This document shows positions 9,727 through 17,227 of a stretch of 40,000 nucleotides of DNA, one piece after another. Both the position numbers and the translations under genes were made by a program. Numbering within the stretch: the stretch's first letter is position 1; every line of letters starts with the position of its first letter. Under the pieces are notes generated by a model. The model was not told the origin of the DNA and did not search any database. It saw nothing but the letters and a program-made list of their open reading frames with translations. This DNA is from Alphaproteobacteria bacterium (lineage in GTDB: Bacteria > Pseudomonadota > Alphaproteobacteria > JACZXZ01): assembly GCA_035625915.1 (NCBI GenBank), contig DASPOR010000176.1, positions 1 through 40,000 on the forward strand, read 5' to 3'.

Positions 9727-10725
9727 ATGAGGCGGTCGCTCATCTTAGGACTTTTGGCGATTGCGGCGACTGTTGCCGCGGCACTGTTCTTCCTTCGGTT
9801 CAGCCGCGATACGACTCAGACGACAATCTCGACAGCACCCTCGACAGAGACCGGAAGTCCGAGTGCTTCAGCACCGCAATCCGTTGCGCCAGGCGTACCA
9901 CCCGCACAAACGGAAACCTCCCCGTCATTCGACGTCGTGCGCGTGGAACAAGGCCACGCCGTCATAGCCGGTCGTGCGGCTCCCGGTGCCACGGTAACCG
10001 TCCTCGATCGAGACAAACCCATCGGTCAGGTTACGGCGGACGCACGCGGCGAGTGGGTGCTGACCCCCGATGAACATCTTCCGAGCGGCAACCACGAGCT
10101 TAGTCTTTCGGCAAAGCTACCGGACGGCCGAACCCTCAATTCCGAGCGCACCGTCGTCGTCGTGGTTCCTGAATCGGGTACGGAAAGCGGCGCCCTCGCC
10201 GTTTCGATCCCCCGTCAAGGAGGAGCCGCGAGCAAAGTCCTGCAAACGCCGCAAACCGGCGGAGGTTCGTCAACCAAGCCGACATTCAGCCTCGACGCAA
10301 TCGATTACGACGAAAATGGGCGGCTTGTCTTGAGTGGGCACGGTAGCGCCAAATCCTCGGTCCTTGCTTACCTCGACAATCAACTGATCGGACGCGCGGA
10401 GATCGGCGACGATGGGCAATGGAAGTTGGAGCCCTCGAAGGCGGTCGATGCCGGGTCCTACACGTTGCGTCTCGATGAAGTCGGTAATACGGGGCAGGTG
10501 ACGGAGCGCCTCGCGCTGCCTTTCTCGCGCGCCGAACCGGAGCAGGTGCTGGCGGAAGGCGGGAAGATCGTCGTGCAACCGGGCAATAGCTTGTGGCGCC
10601 TCGCGCGGCGCAATTACGGCGAAGGCCCACGGTACACCATCATTTACCAAGCGAACAAGGACCGAATCAAGAACCCGGACCTCATCTATCCGGGCCAGGT
10701 ATTCGTCATGCCGAAGAGCAACTGA
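9727..10725 (+). CDS. Membrane-anchored LysM protein with Ig-like repeats
   Basis: The 332-residue protein has one N-terminal membrane segment (about residues 5-23), which may be an anchor or an uncleaved signal. A Ser/Thr/Pro-rich linker (about 28-66) follows. Two related Ig-like domains then appear (about 68-145 and 188-265), each with a G-x-W-x-L-x-P motif such as G-E-W-V-L-T-P and G-Q-W-K-L-E-P. The C-terminal LysM domain (about 278-331) contains V-Q-P-G-N-S-L-W-R-L-A and ends Y-P-G-Q-V-F-V-M-P. LysM domains bind peptidoglycan, so a periplasmic wall-associated role is likely. GAGGA precedes the ATG at 9727. The TGA stop lies inside the first bases of a repeat element. Confidence 0.85.
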   Translation: MRRSLILGLLAIAATVAAALFFLRFSRDTTQTTISTAPSTETGSPSASAPQSVAPGVPPAQTETSPSFDVVRVEQGHAVIAGRAAPGATVTVLDRDKPIGQVTADARGEWVLTPDEHLPSGNHELSLSAKLPDGRTLNSERTVVVVVPESGTESGALAVSIPRQGGAASKVLQTPQTGGGSSTKPTFSLDAIDYDENGRLVLSGHGSAKSSVLAYLDNQLIGRAEIGDDGQWKLEPSKAVDAGSYTLRLDEVGNTGQVTERLALPFSRAEPEQVLAEGGKIVVQPGNSLWRLARRNYGEGPRYTIIYQANKDRIKNPDLIYPGQVFVMPKSN

Positions 10726-10876
10726 TGTGGTGCGTCCAAAATTCGCCCAATCTGGGTCCGTGACCATGAGCGAATTTTCGACTCATGACCACACGAGCAA
10801 TCATTTCAATCCCATATGGCCGATTTGAAGTTCCTAATCGTATCTGCCGAGCAAATGCTAGAAACTGCAAAGCCGC
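10722..10876 (+). repeat. Double-hairpin intergenic repeat, copy 1 (diverged)
   Basis: This copy matches the element at 17228-17394. Its first hairpin pairs TGTGGT (10726-10731) with ACCACA (10788-10793) and AAAATTCGC (10738-10746) with GCGAATTTT (10770-10778). The loop shares a C-x-A-T-C-T-G-G-G-T core with copy 2. The second hairpin begins GATTTGAAGTTCCTAA (10822-10837), which is identical to copy 2, but its partner arm (10857-10872) matches at only 12 of 16 positions. The element begins at the LysM gene's stop codon: CTGATGTGG here corresponds to CTAGTGTGG in copy 2. No coding capacity is seen. Confidence 0.75.
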
Positions 10877-10961
10877 CACGCCAGGGATCACGAAAAACAA
10901 CCCCTCCAACCCGTGCCGAGCGGTGTTTTCCGCTTTAATTCAGTGCCTTGCCACCGGTAGA

Positions 10962-11690
10962 ATGCGCGACCCTGCAACCACCGGGGCGCGAGCGTTGCCC
11001 ACGAGCTTTGTGATTCGGATTCATCGCGAAGGCTGGCCCTTCATTCTCGCATTCGCCGCGGCGACGGCGCTGCTATTCTGGCTCAGCGTTCCACTTGGAT
11101 GGCTGGGCTTGGTTCTGTCTATTTGGTGCGCGTATTTCTTCCGCGATCCGGATCGGGTTACGCCGGTGCGTGCCGGCCTTGTGATCAGTCCAGCGGATGG
11201 GGTCGTTTTACCGGTCGTCGAGGAGTCGCCGCCTGCGGAGCTCGAATTGGAATCGCAATCGCTGACGCGCGTTAGCATTTTCATGAATATCTTCGATGTG
11301 CACGTCAATCGCGCACCCTGCGATGGGCGCCTCGTGCGGCGAAGCTATCGCCCGGGTCGTTTCGTAAATGCGTCCCTCGACAAGGCGAGCGAGGATAACG
11401 AACGCATGGCGCTTCGGTTTTCGGTCGACGGTGACGGCCAGTCGACCGAACTTACGGTCGTGCAGATCGCCGGACTCATCGCGCGCCGCATCGTATGCCA
11501 CGTCGACGAGGGTGCTCGAGTGCGAGCCGGGGAACGTATCGGCATCATCCGCTTCGGCAGCCGAGTCGACGTCTATCTGCCAAGCGGCATCGCACCGCTC
11601 GTCTCGGCCGGTCAGCGAGTCGTGGGCGGGGAAACCGTCATTGCGGATCTGCACAGCCGTGAGCCGCAGCGTGCGGGAGAGGTGCGCTGA
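10962..11690 (+). CDS. psd: Phosphatidylserine decarboxylase proenzyme
   Basis: The enzyme converts phosphatidylserine to phosphatidylethanolamine at the inner membrane. The 242-residue length fits the short bacterial (Psd-B) class. Two hydrophobic stretches lie near residues 25-58. They are followed by A-Y-F-F-R-D-P-x-R and V-I-S-P-A-D-G. The F-M-N-I-F-D-V-H-V-N-R segment is present. The self-cleavage site that generates the pyruvoyl group is Gly199-Ser200 in R-F-G-S-R-V-D. The frame extends upstream to 10785, but that part lies in the repeat element and has no family similarity, so the ATG at 10962 is preferred. Its Shine-Dalgarno is weak, and TTG at 10995 is an alternative. It overlaps pssA by one base. 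Confidence 0.93.
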   Translation: MRDPATTGARALPTSFVIRIHREGWPFILAFAAATALLFWLSVPLGWLGLVLSIWCAYFFRDPDRVTPVRAGLVISPADGVVLPVVEESPPAELELESQSLTRVSIFMNIFDVHVNRAPCDGRLVRRSYRPGRFVNASLDKASEDNERMALRFSVDGDGQSTELTVVQIAGLIARRIVCHVDEGARVRAGERIGIIRFGSRVDVYLPSGIAPLVSAGQRVVGGETVIADLHSREPQRAGEVR

Positions 11691-12478
11691 TGCTGGCACC
11701 GGGGCCTCGTCACCGGCTGAAAGATCTCTCCTTCAACAAACTGATCCCGAACATCTTGACGGTGCTGGCGCTTTGCGCGGGCCTCACGGCGATCCGTTTC
11801 GGACTGCAGGGCCGCTTTGAACACGCGGTCGTTTCGATCGTTCTCGCCGGAATACTCGATGCGCTCGACGGGCGGATTGCACGCATGCTCGGCGGCAGCA
11901 CGAAATTTGGCGCCGAGATGGATTCGCTCGCGGACGTTGTCGATTTCGGGGTGGCGCCCGCTGTGCTGCTTTTCCAGTGGACGATGAGTGCCGCGGGCAG
12001 CATCGGTTGGGCGCTGGTGTTGCTCTATTGCGTTTGCTGCGCGCTGCGGCTGGCGCGTTTCAATACCCGCCTGGGTGCTAGCGACTTGCCGCCCTGGGCA
12101 TACAAGTTTTTCACCGGTGTCCCCGCACCCGCGGCGGCCGGGCTCGTCTTGACGCCGATGATGGTGAGCTTCGAGCTTGGGTCGGCTTTCTTCGGCCACG
12201 TCTTGGTCAATGCGGTGGTTATCATCGGCGTTTCGGCCCTCATGGTCAGCCGTGTGCCGACCTATTCCGGTAAGAGCATCCGCGTGCCGCAGCGCCACGT
12301 GCTGCCCCTACTTCTTCTGGTTGGTTTGACAGCGGGCTTCGTGGTCGGAGCGCCCTGGTCAACCCTGCCCGTGTTCGCGCTTATCTATGTAGGAAGCATT
12401 CCATTCAGCTACGTCGAATTCCACCGCCTCGCGGACGAGACCGCAAAACACTACCATCCGGCGAACAGCGAAGAGTGA
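11690..12478 (+). CDS. pssA: CDP-diacylglycerol-serine O-phosphatidyltransferase
   Basis: This integral membrane enzyme makes phosphatidylserine from CDP-diacylglycerol and serine, the step before Psd. The CDP-alcohol phosphatidyltransferase signature D-G-x2-A-R-x8-G-x3-D-x3-D is complete: Asp60, Gly61, Ala64, Arg65, Gly74, Asp78 and Asp82. Several hydrophobic segments follow, consistent with a multi-pass protein. The 262-residue length fits the class. Its ATG at 11690 shares one base with the psd stop (TGATG), so translation is probably coupled and the two consecutive enzymes are made together. The gene ends 13 bp from the convergent methyltransferase gene. Confidence 0.94.
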   Translation: MLAPGPRHRLKDLSFNKLIPNILTVLALCAGLTAIRFGLQGRFEHAVVSIVLAGILDALDGRIARMLGGSTKFGAEMDSLADVVDFGVAPAVLLFQWTMSAAGSIGWALVLLYCVCCALRLARFNTRLGASDLPPWAYKFFTGVPAPAAAGLVLTPMMVSFELGSAFFGHVLVNAVVIIGVSALMVSRVPTYSGKSIRVPQRHVLPLLLLVGLTAGFVVGAPWSTLPVFALIYVGSIPFSYVEFHRLADETAKHYHPANSEE

Positions 12479-12491
12479 CGGCATCTGCATA

Positions 12492-13331
12492 TCACGGTGC
12501 CGAGCCGGTCACGATGCGAGCATGTGCGGCAAGCACGTAGCGGCCGTCCTGGATTTCCCCAGCGAATGCTTCCTCGACCGCGACCTCCAATGCGCGCTGC
12601 TTTTGCGCGGTGGCATTCGTAAGCCGGGTTCCCAGCGACATTTCCACCTGCGGCCTCCAGAAAGGCTCACCGAGGGGCATGCTGCCCGAAAGGTGCAAAT
12701 CTTCCTCCTTGACGTCGACGAACCCCGCTCGATCGAAGAGGCTGGCAAGGCTGCCCGGCTCCGCAAAGCGGAAGATGACTGACATGTCATGCTGCGGATC
12801 ATGACCAAGGATGCGGTCGGCCGCGGCGACGATGATACGGAACATCGTGGTATCTTCGCGCGGCCCCCATACCATGAACGCAGCACGCCCACCTGGGACG
12901 AGCACACGTTGAGCTTCCTCCAAGGCCCGTCGTGCATTCGGCACGAACATGATCCCGAAGCGGCACGTGACGCGGTCAAAACTGCGCTCGGGAAAAGGTA
13001 AAGCCTCCATATCCGCAAATTCGAAGCGCAAGTTGGCAAGGCCGCGCGCTTTGGCGCGCCTTCGCGCTCCCTCCAGCATTTCGGTCACAAGATCGCTCGC
13101 CACCACTTCACCGGCTGGGCCGATGCGTTCCGAAATCGTCAGGGCGGGTTCGCCCGCACCAGACGCGAGGTCGAGAATCTTTTGACCTGATTTCACCAGG
13201 GCGGCTGTGATGAGCGGCTCATTCAGACGCGGGGCTGTAACCGCCACGACGTCAGCCCAGCGATCCCATGCTGGGCCACGTGCGGTCCAAAAACGCCGCA
13301 TGGCTTCCTTTTCCAATCCGATGTCGGGCAT
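12492..13331 (-). CDS. Class I SAM-dependent methyltransferase
   Basis: This 279-residue Rossmann-type methyltransferase is of the UbiE/Methyltransf_11 kind. Motif I for S-adenosylmethionine is L-D-L-A-S-G-A-G-E (about residues 53-61). The acidic residue of motif II lies in V-V-A-S-D-L. A D-M-E-A-L-P-F segment and the later R-V-L-V-P-G-G-R-A-A-F segment are typical of the group. The C-terminal third is less conserved and would define the substrate, which I cannot assign. The start ATG at 13331 gives a complete domain. A phasin-like gene lies 147 bp upstream on the same strand, and no functional link is evident. Confidence 0.85.
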   Translation of the reverse strand: MPDIGLEKEAMRRFWTARGPAWDRWADVVAVTAPRLNEPLITAALVKSGQKILDLASGAGEPALTISERIGPAGEVVASDLVTEMLEGARRRAKARGLANLRFEFADMEALPFPERSFDRVTCRFGIMFVPNARRALEEAQRVLVPGGRAAFMVWGPREDTTMFRIIVAAADRILGHDPQHDMSVIFRFAEPGSLASLFDRAGFVDVKEEDLHLSGSMPLGEPFWRPQVEMSLGTRLTNATAQKQRALEVAVEEAFAGEIQDGRYVLAAHARIVTGSAP

Positions 13332-13478
13332 GCAAGTTCCCTTCCGCCATCATCGAATGGCGGCGTCGAACAGCCATCGCTACGCCATTGCCCAGAGGAC
13401 AAAGCCCCTGGCGCGCGTTGGCGGCCATCGCTCCGCGCTGAGATATCCCGTCAGCGCCCGGTACATTCCCGACGGATT

Positions 13479-13886
13479 TTAGAGCTTTTTCTCGTGGATA
13501 CCTTGTTCGGCAACGCTGGTCCTCAGATAGGCCTCGAACGGGGCCCAGCTTGCCATCGTCAATTCGGTCGCAAGGCCGGCGAGCTTGCTCGCTTCGGAGA
13601 GATACTGCTCAGTCACGGTGCGAGCCATGGACATCTGCTTCTCGAGAGCTTCACTCCAGTTGCTGCATTGAGCGATCGCTTGGCTCCCTTCGACGTGCTC
13701 CTTGAGCTGTGTGCTCGTGAAGTTGACCAATTCGCCGTTGAGCTGAGCCAGCCCCTTTAGCATGGCCTCACTCGCCTTCATGAATGCGTCAGCGTTTGCG
13801 CTGCTTAGCGCCATCAAGCGTCCATAGTCGATGTGCGGAATATTGTTGCCGGAATCTGCCTGTTTTGCTCCCTTCGTCATGACCAT
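13479..13886 (-). CDS. Phasin-like protein
   Basis: The 135-residue protein looks all-helical, with few aromatics, and fits the phasin family, small amphipathic proteins that coat polyhydroxyalkanoate granules. The segment Y-G-R-L-M-A-L-S-S-A-N-A-D-A-F and the later Q-M-S-M-A-R-T-V-T-E-Q-Y-L resemble phasin helices. The frame is open to 13919, but AGGAGGG sits directly before the ATG at 13886. I therefore choose that start, which removes eleven residues. A candidate promoter and a palindrome lie just upstream (13921-13955). No PHA synthase or depolymerase is present in the window, so a granule role is inferred from family resemblance. Confidence 0.75.
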   Translation of the reverse strand: MVMTKGAKQADSGNNIPHIDYGRLMALSSANADAFMKASEAMLKGLAQLNGELVNFTSTQLKEHVEGSQAIAQCSNWSEALEKQMSMARTVTEQYLSEASKLAGLATELTMASWAPFEAYLRTSVAEQGIHEKKL

Positions 13887-13920
13887 CTGATTCCCTCCTA
13901 AGATATGCTGCGCGACCACG

Positions 13921-13955
13921 TTGCGCGCGCAATCCGTGTTTCCCCGAACACAATA
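13921..13955 (-). promoter_or_regulatory. Phasin promoter region with TTGC palindrome
   Basis: Reading toward the phasin gene, TATTGT (13955-13950) could be a -10 box, with only a poor -35 box (TTCCTT). Between it and the gene lie GTGTT/AACAC arms (13936-13940 and 13947-13951) and the perfect 12-bp palindrome TTGCGCGCGCAA (13921-13932). The palindrome has the TGC-N4-GCA form reported for the PHA regulator PhaR. Operator function is inference. Confidence 0.35.
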
Positions 13956-14292
13956 TCCCCAGTACGTTTGAGAAGGAACGGTTACTCGGAGCGCTGGCTG
14001 CCCCGCTCGGTGTCCTCCCCAGCGATTTTGCTTATGAGAGAATCATAGTAACGTTGTGTGACCGCGACAAGTACGTCACAAGCTTCGACCTATGATTTCC
14101 TGACGGTGGACGCTTCCCTCGTATTTAATATCTTCCATGCCGAATCAATCCCTTGTGGCATCATGCCATATTGTGTCAAAATATTGACACGGTGGGGCTC
14201 AACGACCAATCACGACGCCAACGGTTCGTTAACCATATGGGGTTTAGCATGGCCCTATCGGTTGCCCAATATCATCGAGGGCCTGAATCGAC
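13956..14292. other. Intergenic region between phasin and small ORF
   Basis: No convincing gene is seen. The region holds an inverted pair TGTGAC (14057-14062) and GTCACA (14075-14080), and the stronger dyad at 14173-14190 described separately. Its middle part is AT-richer than the surroundings (for example around 14118-14133), consistent with promoters. A longer frame through 14058-14759 overlaps two better-supported genes and is probably not real. Confidence 0.4.
14173..14190. promoter_or_regulatory. Dyad operator candidate upstream of small ORF
   Basis: GTGTCAA and TTGACAC form perfect 7-bp arms around AATA, 103 bp before the ATG of the 86-residue ORF. The size and spacing resemble a dimeric transcription-factor site. 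The right arm contains TTGACA, but no good -10 box follows it. The binding protein is unknown. Confidence 0.35.
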
Positions 14293-14553
14293 ATGAACGA
14301 CCGCGAACACGACGCCCGGGTGGCAGCACTCTGGATCCTTCACGGCGGCGCCTGCGTGAAACTCTTACGTGCGCACGGCCGATACGATCACGCGGAGAAT
14401 TTCGAAGACGCTTTGAACGAAGTGGCCTCAATCGTTGCCGACGAAGTCGGCGAGGATACGCTCAGTGCCGCAATGGACTGGGCAAGCGATCAACTCTGGG
14501 GCTCTGCCGAACATGCTGTCACTGGGACGCCAGAGCGCAAGCACCTTCACTAG
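14293..14553 (+). CDS. Small acidic hypothetical protein
   Basis: I do not recognise this 86-residue protein. It begins M-N-D-R-E-H-D-A-R-V-A-A-L-W-I-L, has one cysteine and no membrane segment, and appears mostly helical and acidic in the middle (E-N-F-E-D-A-L-N-E-V-A-S-I-V-A-D-E-V). A GAGGG tract lies about 13 bases before the ATG, a little far for an ideal ribosome-binding site. It stands alone, convergent with the TauE-like gene, and a clear dyad lies about 100 bp upstream. The amino-acid composition is that of a real soluble protein, but function is unknown and coding status is moderately sure. Confidence 0.55.
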   Translation: MNDREHDARVAALWILHGGACVKLLRAHGRYDHAENFEDALNEVASIVADEVGEDTLSAAMDWASDQLWGSAEHAVTGTPERKHLH

Positions 14554-14601
14554 TATTCATAAATACCCAGGCCCGAGGGCCCGAAGGTCCGCTGGGACGA
14601 C

Positions 14602-15357
14602 CTATCGAATCACTGCGCGCAAGATCAGGCTTGCGCCGGTCAGCAGCAAGATTACCAACAGGCCTTTCCGAAAGACCTCTTGCGGCATGCGCTTCTGAAT
14701 CGCTTGGCCGACCAGTAGTCCAGCAAAAACGGGAACGACGCTCAGGGCTGAGAGGATGAACTCTTGGCGGCCCATCGCCCCATAGATCCAAAGCGAGACG
14801 ATGAGTGGAAGCGCTCCGAGGAAGAGTGCGGTCGACACGGCGCTGATGAAGAAATCTTTCGGCAGCTTGAGTGCCACCAAGTACATAAGAAGGGGCGGGC
14901 CGTAGAACGACGAGACCCCTCCGAGCAGACCGGAGACGAGCCCGACCAACGGGCTTATGAGCCTTTCATGGCGAACTGTAACCTGAAAAATACCGGGAAA
15001 CCGATTAAGTACCGTGAACAAGATGAGGACCGTGCCCAGAATAAGGCCGAGCTTGCGCTCATCGAGGTCGACGAGAAGCCGCGCGCCGAAGAATAAGGCT
15101 GCAACGAGGGGCACGAAAAGCGTCCAAAAACGACTGAATACCGGGCCAAGCCGGCCACCCTGGAGAGCCTGGAACCCGTTGCTCATCACGGTCGAAACCG
15201 CGAGCGTCATGATCGCGAGAGGTACTGGAACTACTTGAGCCAGAAGTGGAACGGCGACAAGCGGCAGCCCAACGCCCAGCACACCCTTGGTAAGGCCGGC
15301 AAGCACAAGTATGCCCGTGATGAGTGCGATCTGCGTCAAAGTAAGTTGCGCAAGCAC
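14602..15357 (-). CDS. TauE/SafE family membrane permease
   Basis: This 251-residue polytopic membrane protein with about eight hydrophobic segments belongs to the TauE/SafE family. Some characterised members export sulfite or sulfoacetate or move other small anions. The N-terminal G-L-T-K-G-V-L-G-V-G-L-P repeat motif and its mid-protein counterpart (V-S-G-L-L-G-G-V-S-S-F-Y-G-P-P) are the two halves expected of the family. It lies 90 bp downstream of the CoA-transferase-like pair on the same strand and could be cotranscribed with it. A sulfonate-related role would fit the nearby sulfopyruvate-decarboxylase-like genes, but that link is inference only. Confidence 0.88.
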   Translation of the reverse strand: MLAQLTLTQIALITGILVLAGLTKGVLGVGLPLVAVPLLAQVVPVPLAIMTLAVSTVMSNGFQALQGGRLGPVFSRFWTLFVPLVAALFFGARLLVDLDERKLGLILGTVLILFTVLNRFPGIFQVTVRHERLISPLVGLVSGLLGGVSSFYGPPLLMYLVALKLPKDFFISAVSTALFLGALPLIVSLWIYGAMGRQEFILSALSVVPVFAGLLVGQAIQKRMPQEVFRKGLLVILLLTGASLILRAVIR

Positions 15358-15447
15358 GAAAACGCCCTTTCAACCAATATTACGGAGTTTTGTGGGGAAC
15401 TTGGGGAGGCCCCGAGCGCGGGGACTCTCGGCGCTACCCTTTGGGTC

Positions 15448-16185
15448 TCAAGCGGTCGGCGTGGGGAAGGCGGCTGCGGCAAATCGCGGATAGGTTTCGG
15501 CAAGCTCGTCACGGACCAGTCCGCGCAGGAGGGCGAGGGATTCCCCGTCGGGTGGTGGCGTCGACGGGACGCATTCGGGTTTGTCGAAGGAAAAGCCGGT
15601 ATTGTCGAATATTTCCTCAAGCGAATGCCCGGGATGCACGCTTTCGAGCCTGAAGCGGCGACGCGTGCGGTCGAATGAAAAGTGGGCGAGGCCGGTCACA
15701 AGAGCGCATGGCCCGCCCGGACGATAGGTCCCCGGGGCACTTGTGCCCGGTGCCGACACGAAATCCACCTTCTCGACCAAGGCACGCCGGCTATGCTCCT
15801 CACGGAAAAGAATCACACGCGGGACGACGAAGTATAGGTAGGCCGAGCCGAACGAGCCTGGCCAGCGTACGTTTGTCGTCGGATATTCGCCTGTGCCGAC
15901 AAGGTTGATGTTCGCTTGGCCGTCGATCTGGCCGCCGCCAAGGAAAAATGCGTCAATGCGCCCTTCCGCCGCGCAATCGAAAAGCTCCACGCCGCCGTTG
16001 GTGAAGAAGTTATGCCGGCGGGAGCCGAGAAGGTTGACCCGAAGCGCACTTCCCGCTTGCGCGCGCGCCAAAAGTGCTGCACTGCCCGGAATTGGCGAAG
16101 CAGCGCCAACGCACACATGCCGGCAGCCCGCCAGAAGTCGCGCCAACGTCGCAATCAAAACCTCGGTCTTGGTGTGCTCGATCAT
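15448..16185 (-). CDS. CoA-transferase-like protein, beta subunit
   Basis: This 245-residue protein is of the CoA-transferase family I beta-subunit type (GctB/IpdB-like). Recognisable segments are V-G-A-A-S-P-I-P-G-S-A-A-L-L-A, F-F-L-G-G-G-Q-I-D-G-Q-A-N-I-N and E-K-V-D-F-V-S-A-P-G-T. I do not see the S-E-N-G motif that carries the catalytic glutamate of true class I transferases. The corresponding region reads L-G-S-R-R-H-N, so the chemistry may differ, as in IpdAB-type hydrolases. The frame begins at 16215, but the ATG at 16185 overlaps the alpha-subunit stop by four bases (ATGA) and is preferred. The substrate is unknown. Confidence 0.85.
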   Translation of the reverse strand: MIEHTKTEVLIATLARLLAGCRHVCVGAASPIPGSAALLARAQAGSALRVNLLGSRRHNFFTNGGVELFDCAAEGRIDAFFLGGGQIDGQANINLVGTGEYPTTNVRWPGSFGSAYLYFVVPRVILFREEHSRRALVEKVDFVSAPGTSAPGTYRPGGPCALVTGLAHFSFDRTRRRFRLESVHPGHSLEEIFDNTGFSFDKPECVPSTPPPDGESLALLRGLVRDELAETYPRFAAAAFPTPTA

Positions 16186-17009
16186 TCGGCGGCCACGGCA
16201 AGACGCTCGAGCCATTCGGCGAGCACGCGCTCGAAGCCCTCGCGCGTGCGGGCGGCCTCGACGTAACGCAGCAGTACTGCCCCATCTGCCTCGTACTGGC
16301 CCCAGAGCGCAAGCGGCCAGGCGCCGCGTTTTACTTCCGCTATCGAACTCACGTAAAGAGCCGGAATCGTGCCGGCTGCGAGGCCTTCGTCCTCGAAAAG
16401 GCTCGAATCGCTAATCGCCTCGACGGTGACAAGCGTTTGGCGTGCTGCGTGCGCCATGGTGACGAGTTCGCGGCGCCTGCCAACCCACACATTTCCTTCG
16501 CGGTCCGCAAATGGGGCGTGGAACAGAGCCAGATCGGGAGAGATCGCGGGAAACGCCGCGATTTCGTCACCTGGATTGAAAGGATTTTCGACCGTCTTCC
16601 AATCCTTCCGAACTCTCATCAGGTCGCTGCCGAGAATGCCGCGTAGCGTGGCAAAGGGAAGCCCCTTTTCGGCCGCCTGAATGGCCGCATGAATGGCAGG
16701 GCAGGTTGCATCGAGAAGACGGACGCTGCCTCGCTTCACCGCGTCCACGAACCGGGGTGCGGGTCCAAGCTCACCGAGCGTGATGGCCGAAGTCTCGATC
16801 GTTTCGACGCGACCCGCACCGATGAGGAGTTCGGCCTGAAGGCCGCTCGAAGGTACTGTGACAATGTGGAGGCCGCGCACGCCGCGACGGATGAGCGCCA
16901 GTGTGGCCGCCATCGCCACACCTGAATAATCCGCTGGAATCGCGAGCTTGGCCCCGTCCGGCACCCGTGCCGCGAGGTCATCGAGACTGCTGATCGTAAC
17001 GTTCTTCAT
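16182..17009 (-). CDS. CoA-transferase-like protein, alpha subunit
   Basis: This 275-residue protein is of the CoA-transferase family I alpha-subunit type (GctA-like), the partner of the following gene. The segments G-A-K-L-A-I-P-A-D-Y-S-G-V-A-M-A-A-T, L-L-D-A-T-C-P-A-I-H-A, R-G-I-L-G-S-D-L and L-F-H-A-P-F-A-D-R-E-G-N-V-W-V-G are characteristic of a proteobacterial subgroup. The frame is open to 17147. I choose the ATG at 17009 (M-K-N-V-T-I-S-S-L) because the extra upstream residues look non-conserved. ATG at 17024 is an alternative. The two subunits form a translationally coupled unit. The gene runs divergently from the thiamine-diphosphate enzyme genes across a repeat element. Confidence 0.85.
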   Translation of the reverse strand: MKNVTISSLDDLAARVPDGAKLAIPADYSGVAMAATLALIRRGVRGLHIVTVPSSGLQAELLIGAGRVETIETSAITLGELGPAPRFVDAVKRGSVRLLDATCPAIHAAIQAAEKGLPFATLRGILGSDLMRVRKDWKTVENPFNPGDEIAAFPAISPDLALFHAPFADREGNVWVGRRRELVTMAHAARQTLVTVEAISDSSLFEDEGLAAGTIPALYVSSIAEVKRGAWPLALWGQYEADGAVLLRYVEAARTREGFERVLAEWLERLAVAAE

Positions 17010-17227
17010 GTCTTCGGCCGCCATGGCTTTAACCCAGGCAATACCCGCGCTGTCGGCTTTTCGTTCTTCCGGCGCGCGATCGCCACGCAAAATTGGGACA
17101 TATTCGAGCGGAAGGCAATATCGCGAAACCCGATGCGGTGGCCGCACGGACCGTATTGCCGATGCAATGCGGAAGGGGCTTTACGCCTGGCTTGCGGCCA
17201 TGGATGATGGCCTCGCCTGTCTCGTCT
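17010..17227. other. Upstream region of CoA-transferase pair with nested dyad
   Basis: No gene is seen here. GGCAATA (17114-17120) pairs with TATTGCC (17154-17160), and inside it TGCGG (17134-17138) pairs with CCGCA (17142-17146), giving a two-tier stem about 105 bp before the alpha-subunit start. It could be an operator, a transcript hairpin or the end of an older repeat. Confidence 0.35.

Noticed and set aside
10785..10961. N-terminal extension of psd by 59 residues
   Set aside because: The extension is encoded by the repeat element and the following spacer and has no similarity to phosphatidylserine decarboxylases.
14057..14080. TGTGAC/GTCACA pair as a CRP-type site
   Set aside because: The spacing between half sites is 12-14 bp rather than the 6 bp of TGTGA-N6-TCACA sites.
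14058..14759. 233-codon open frame on the plus strand
   Set aside because: It overlaps the small ORF at 14293 and the end of the TauE-like gene, is very Arg-rich and has no recognisable domain, so it looks like a high-GC shadow frame.
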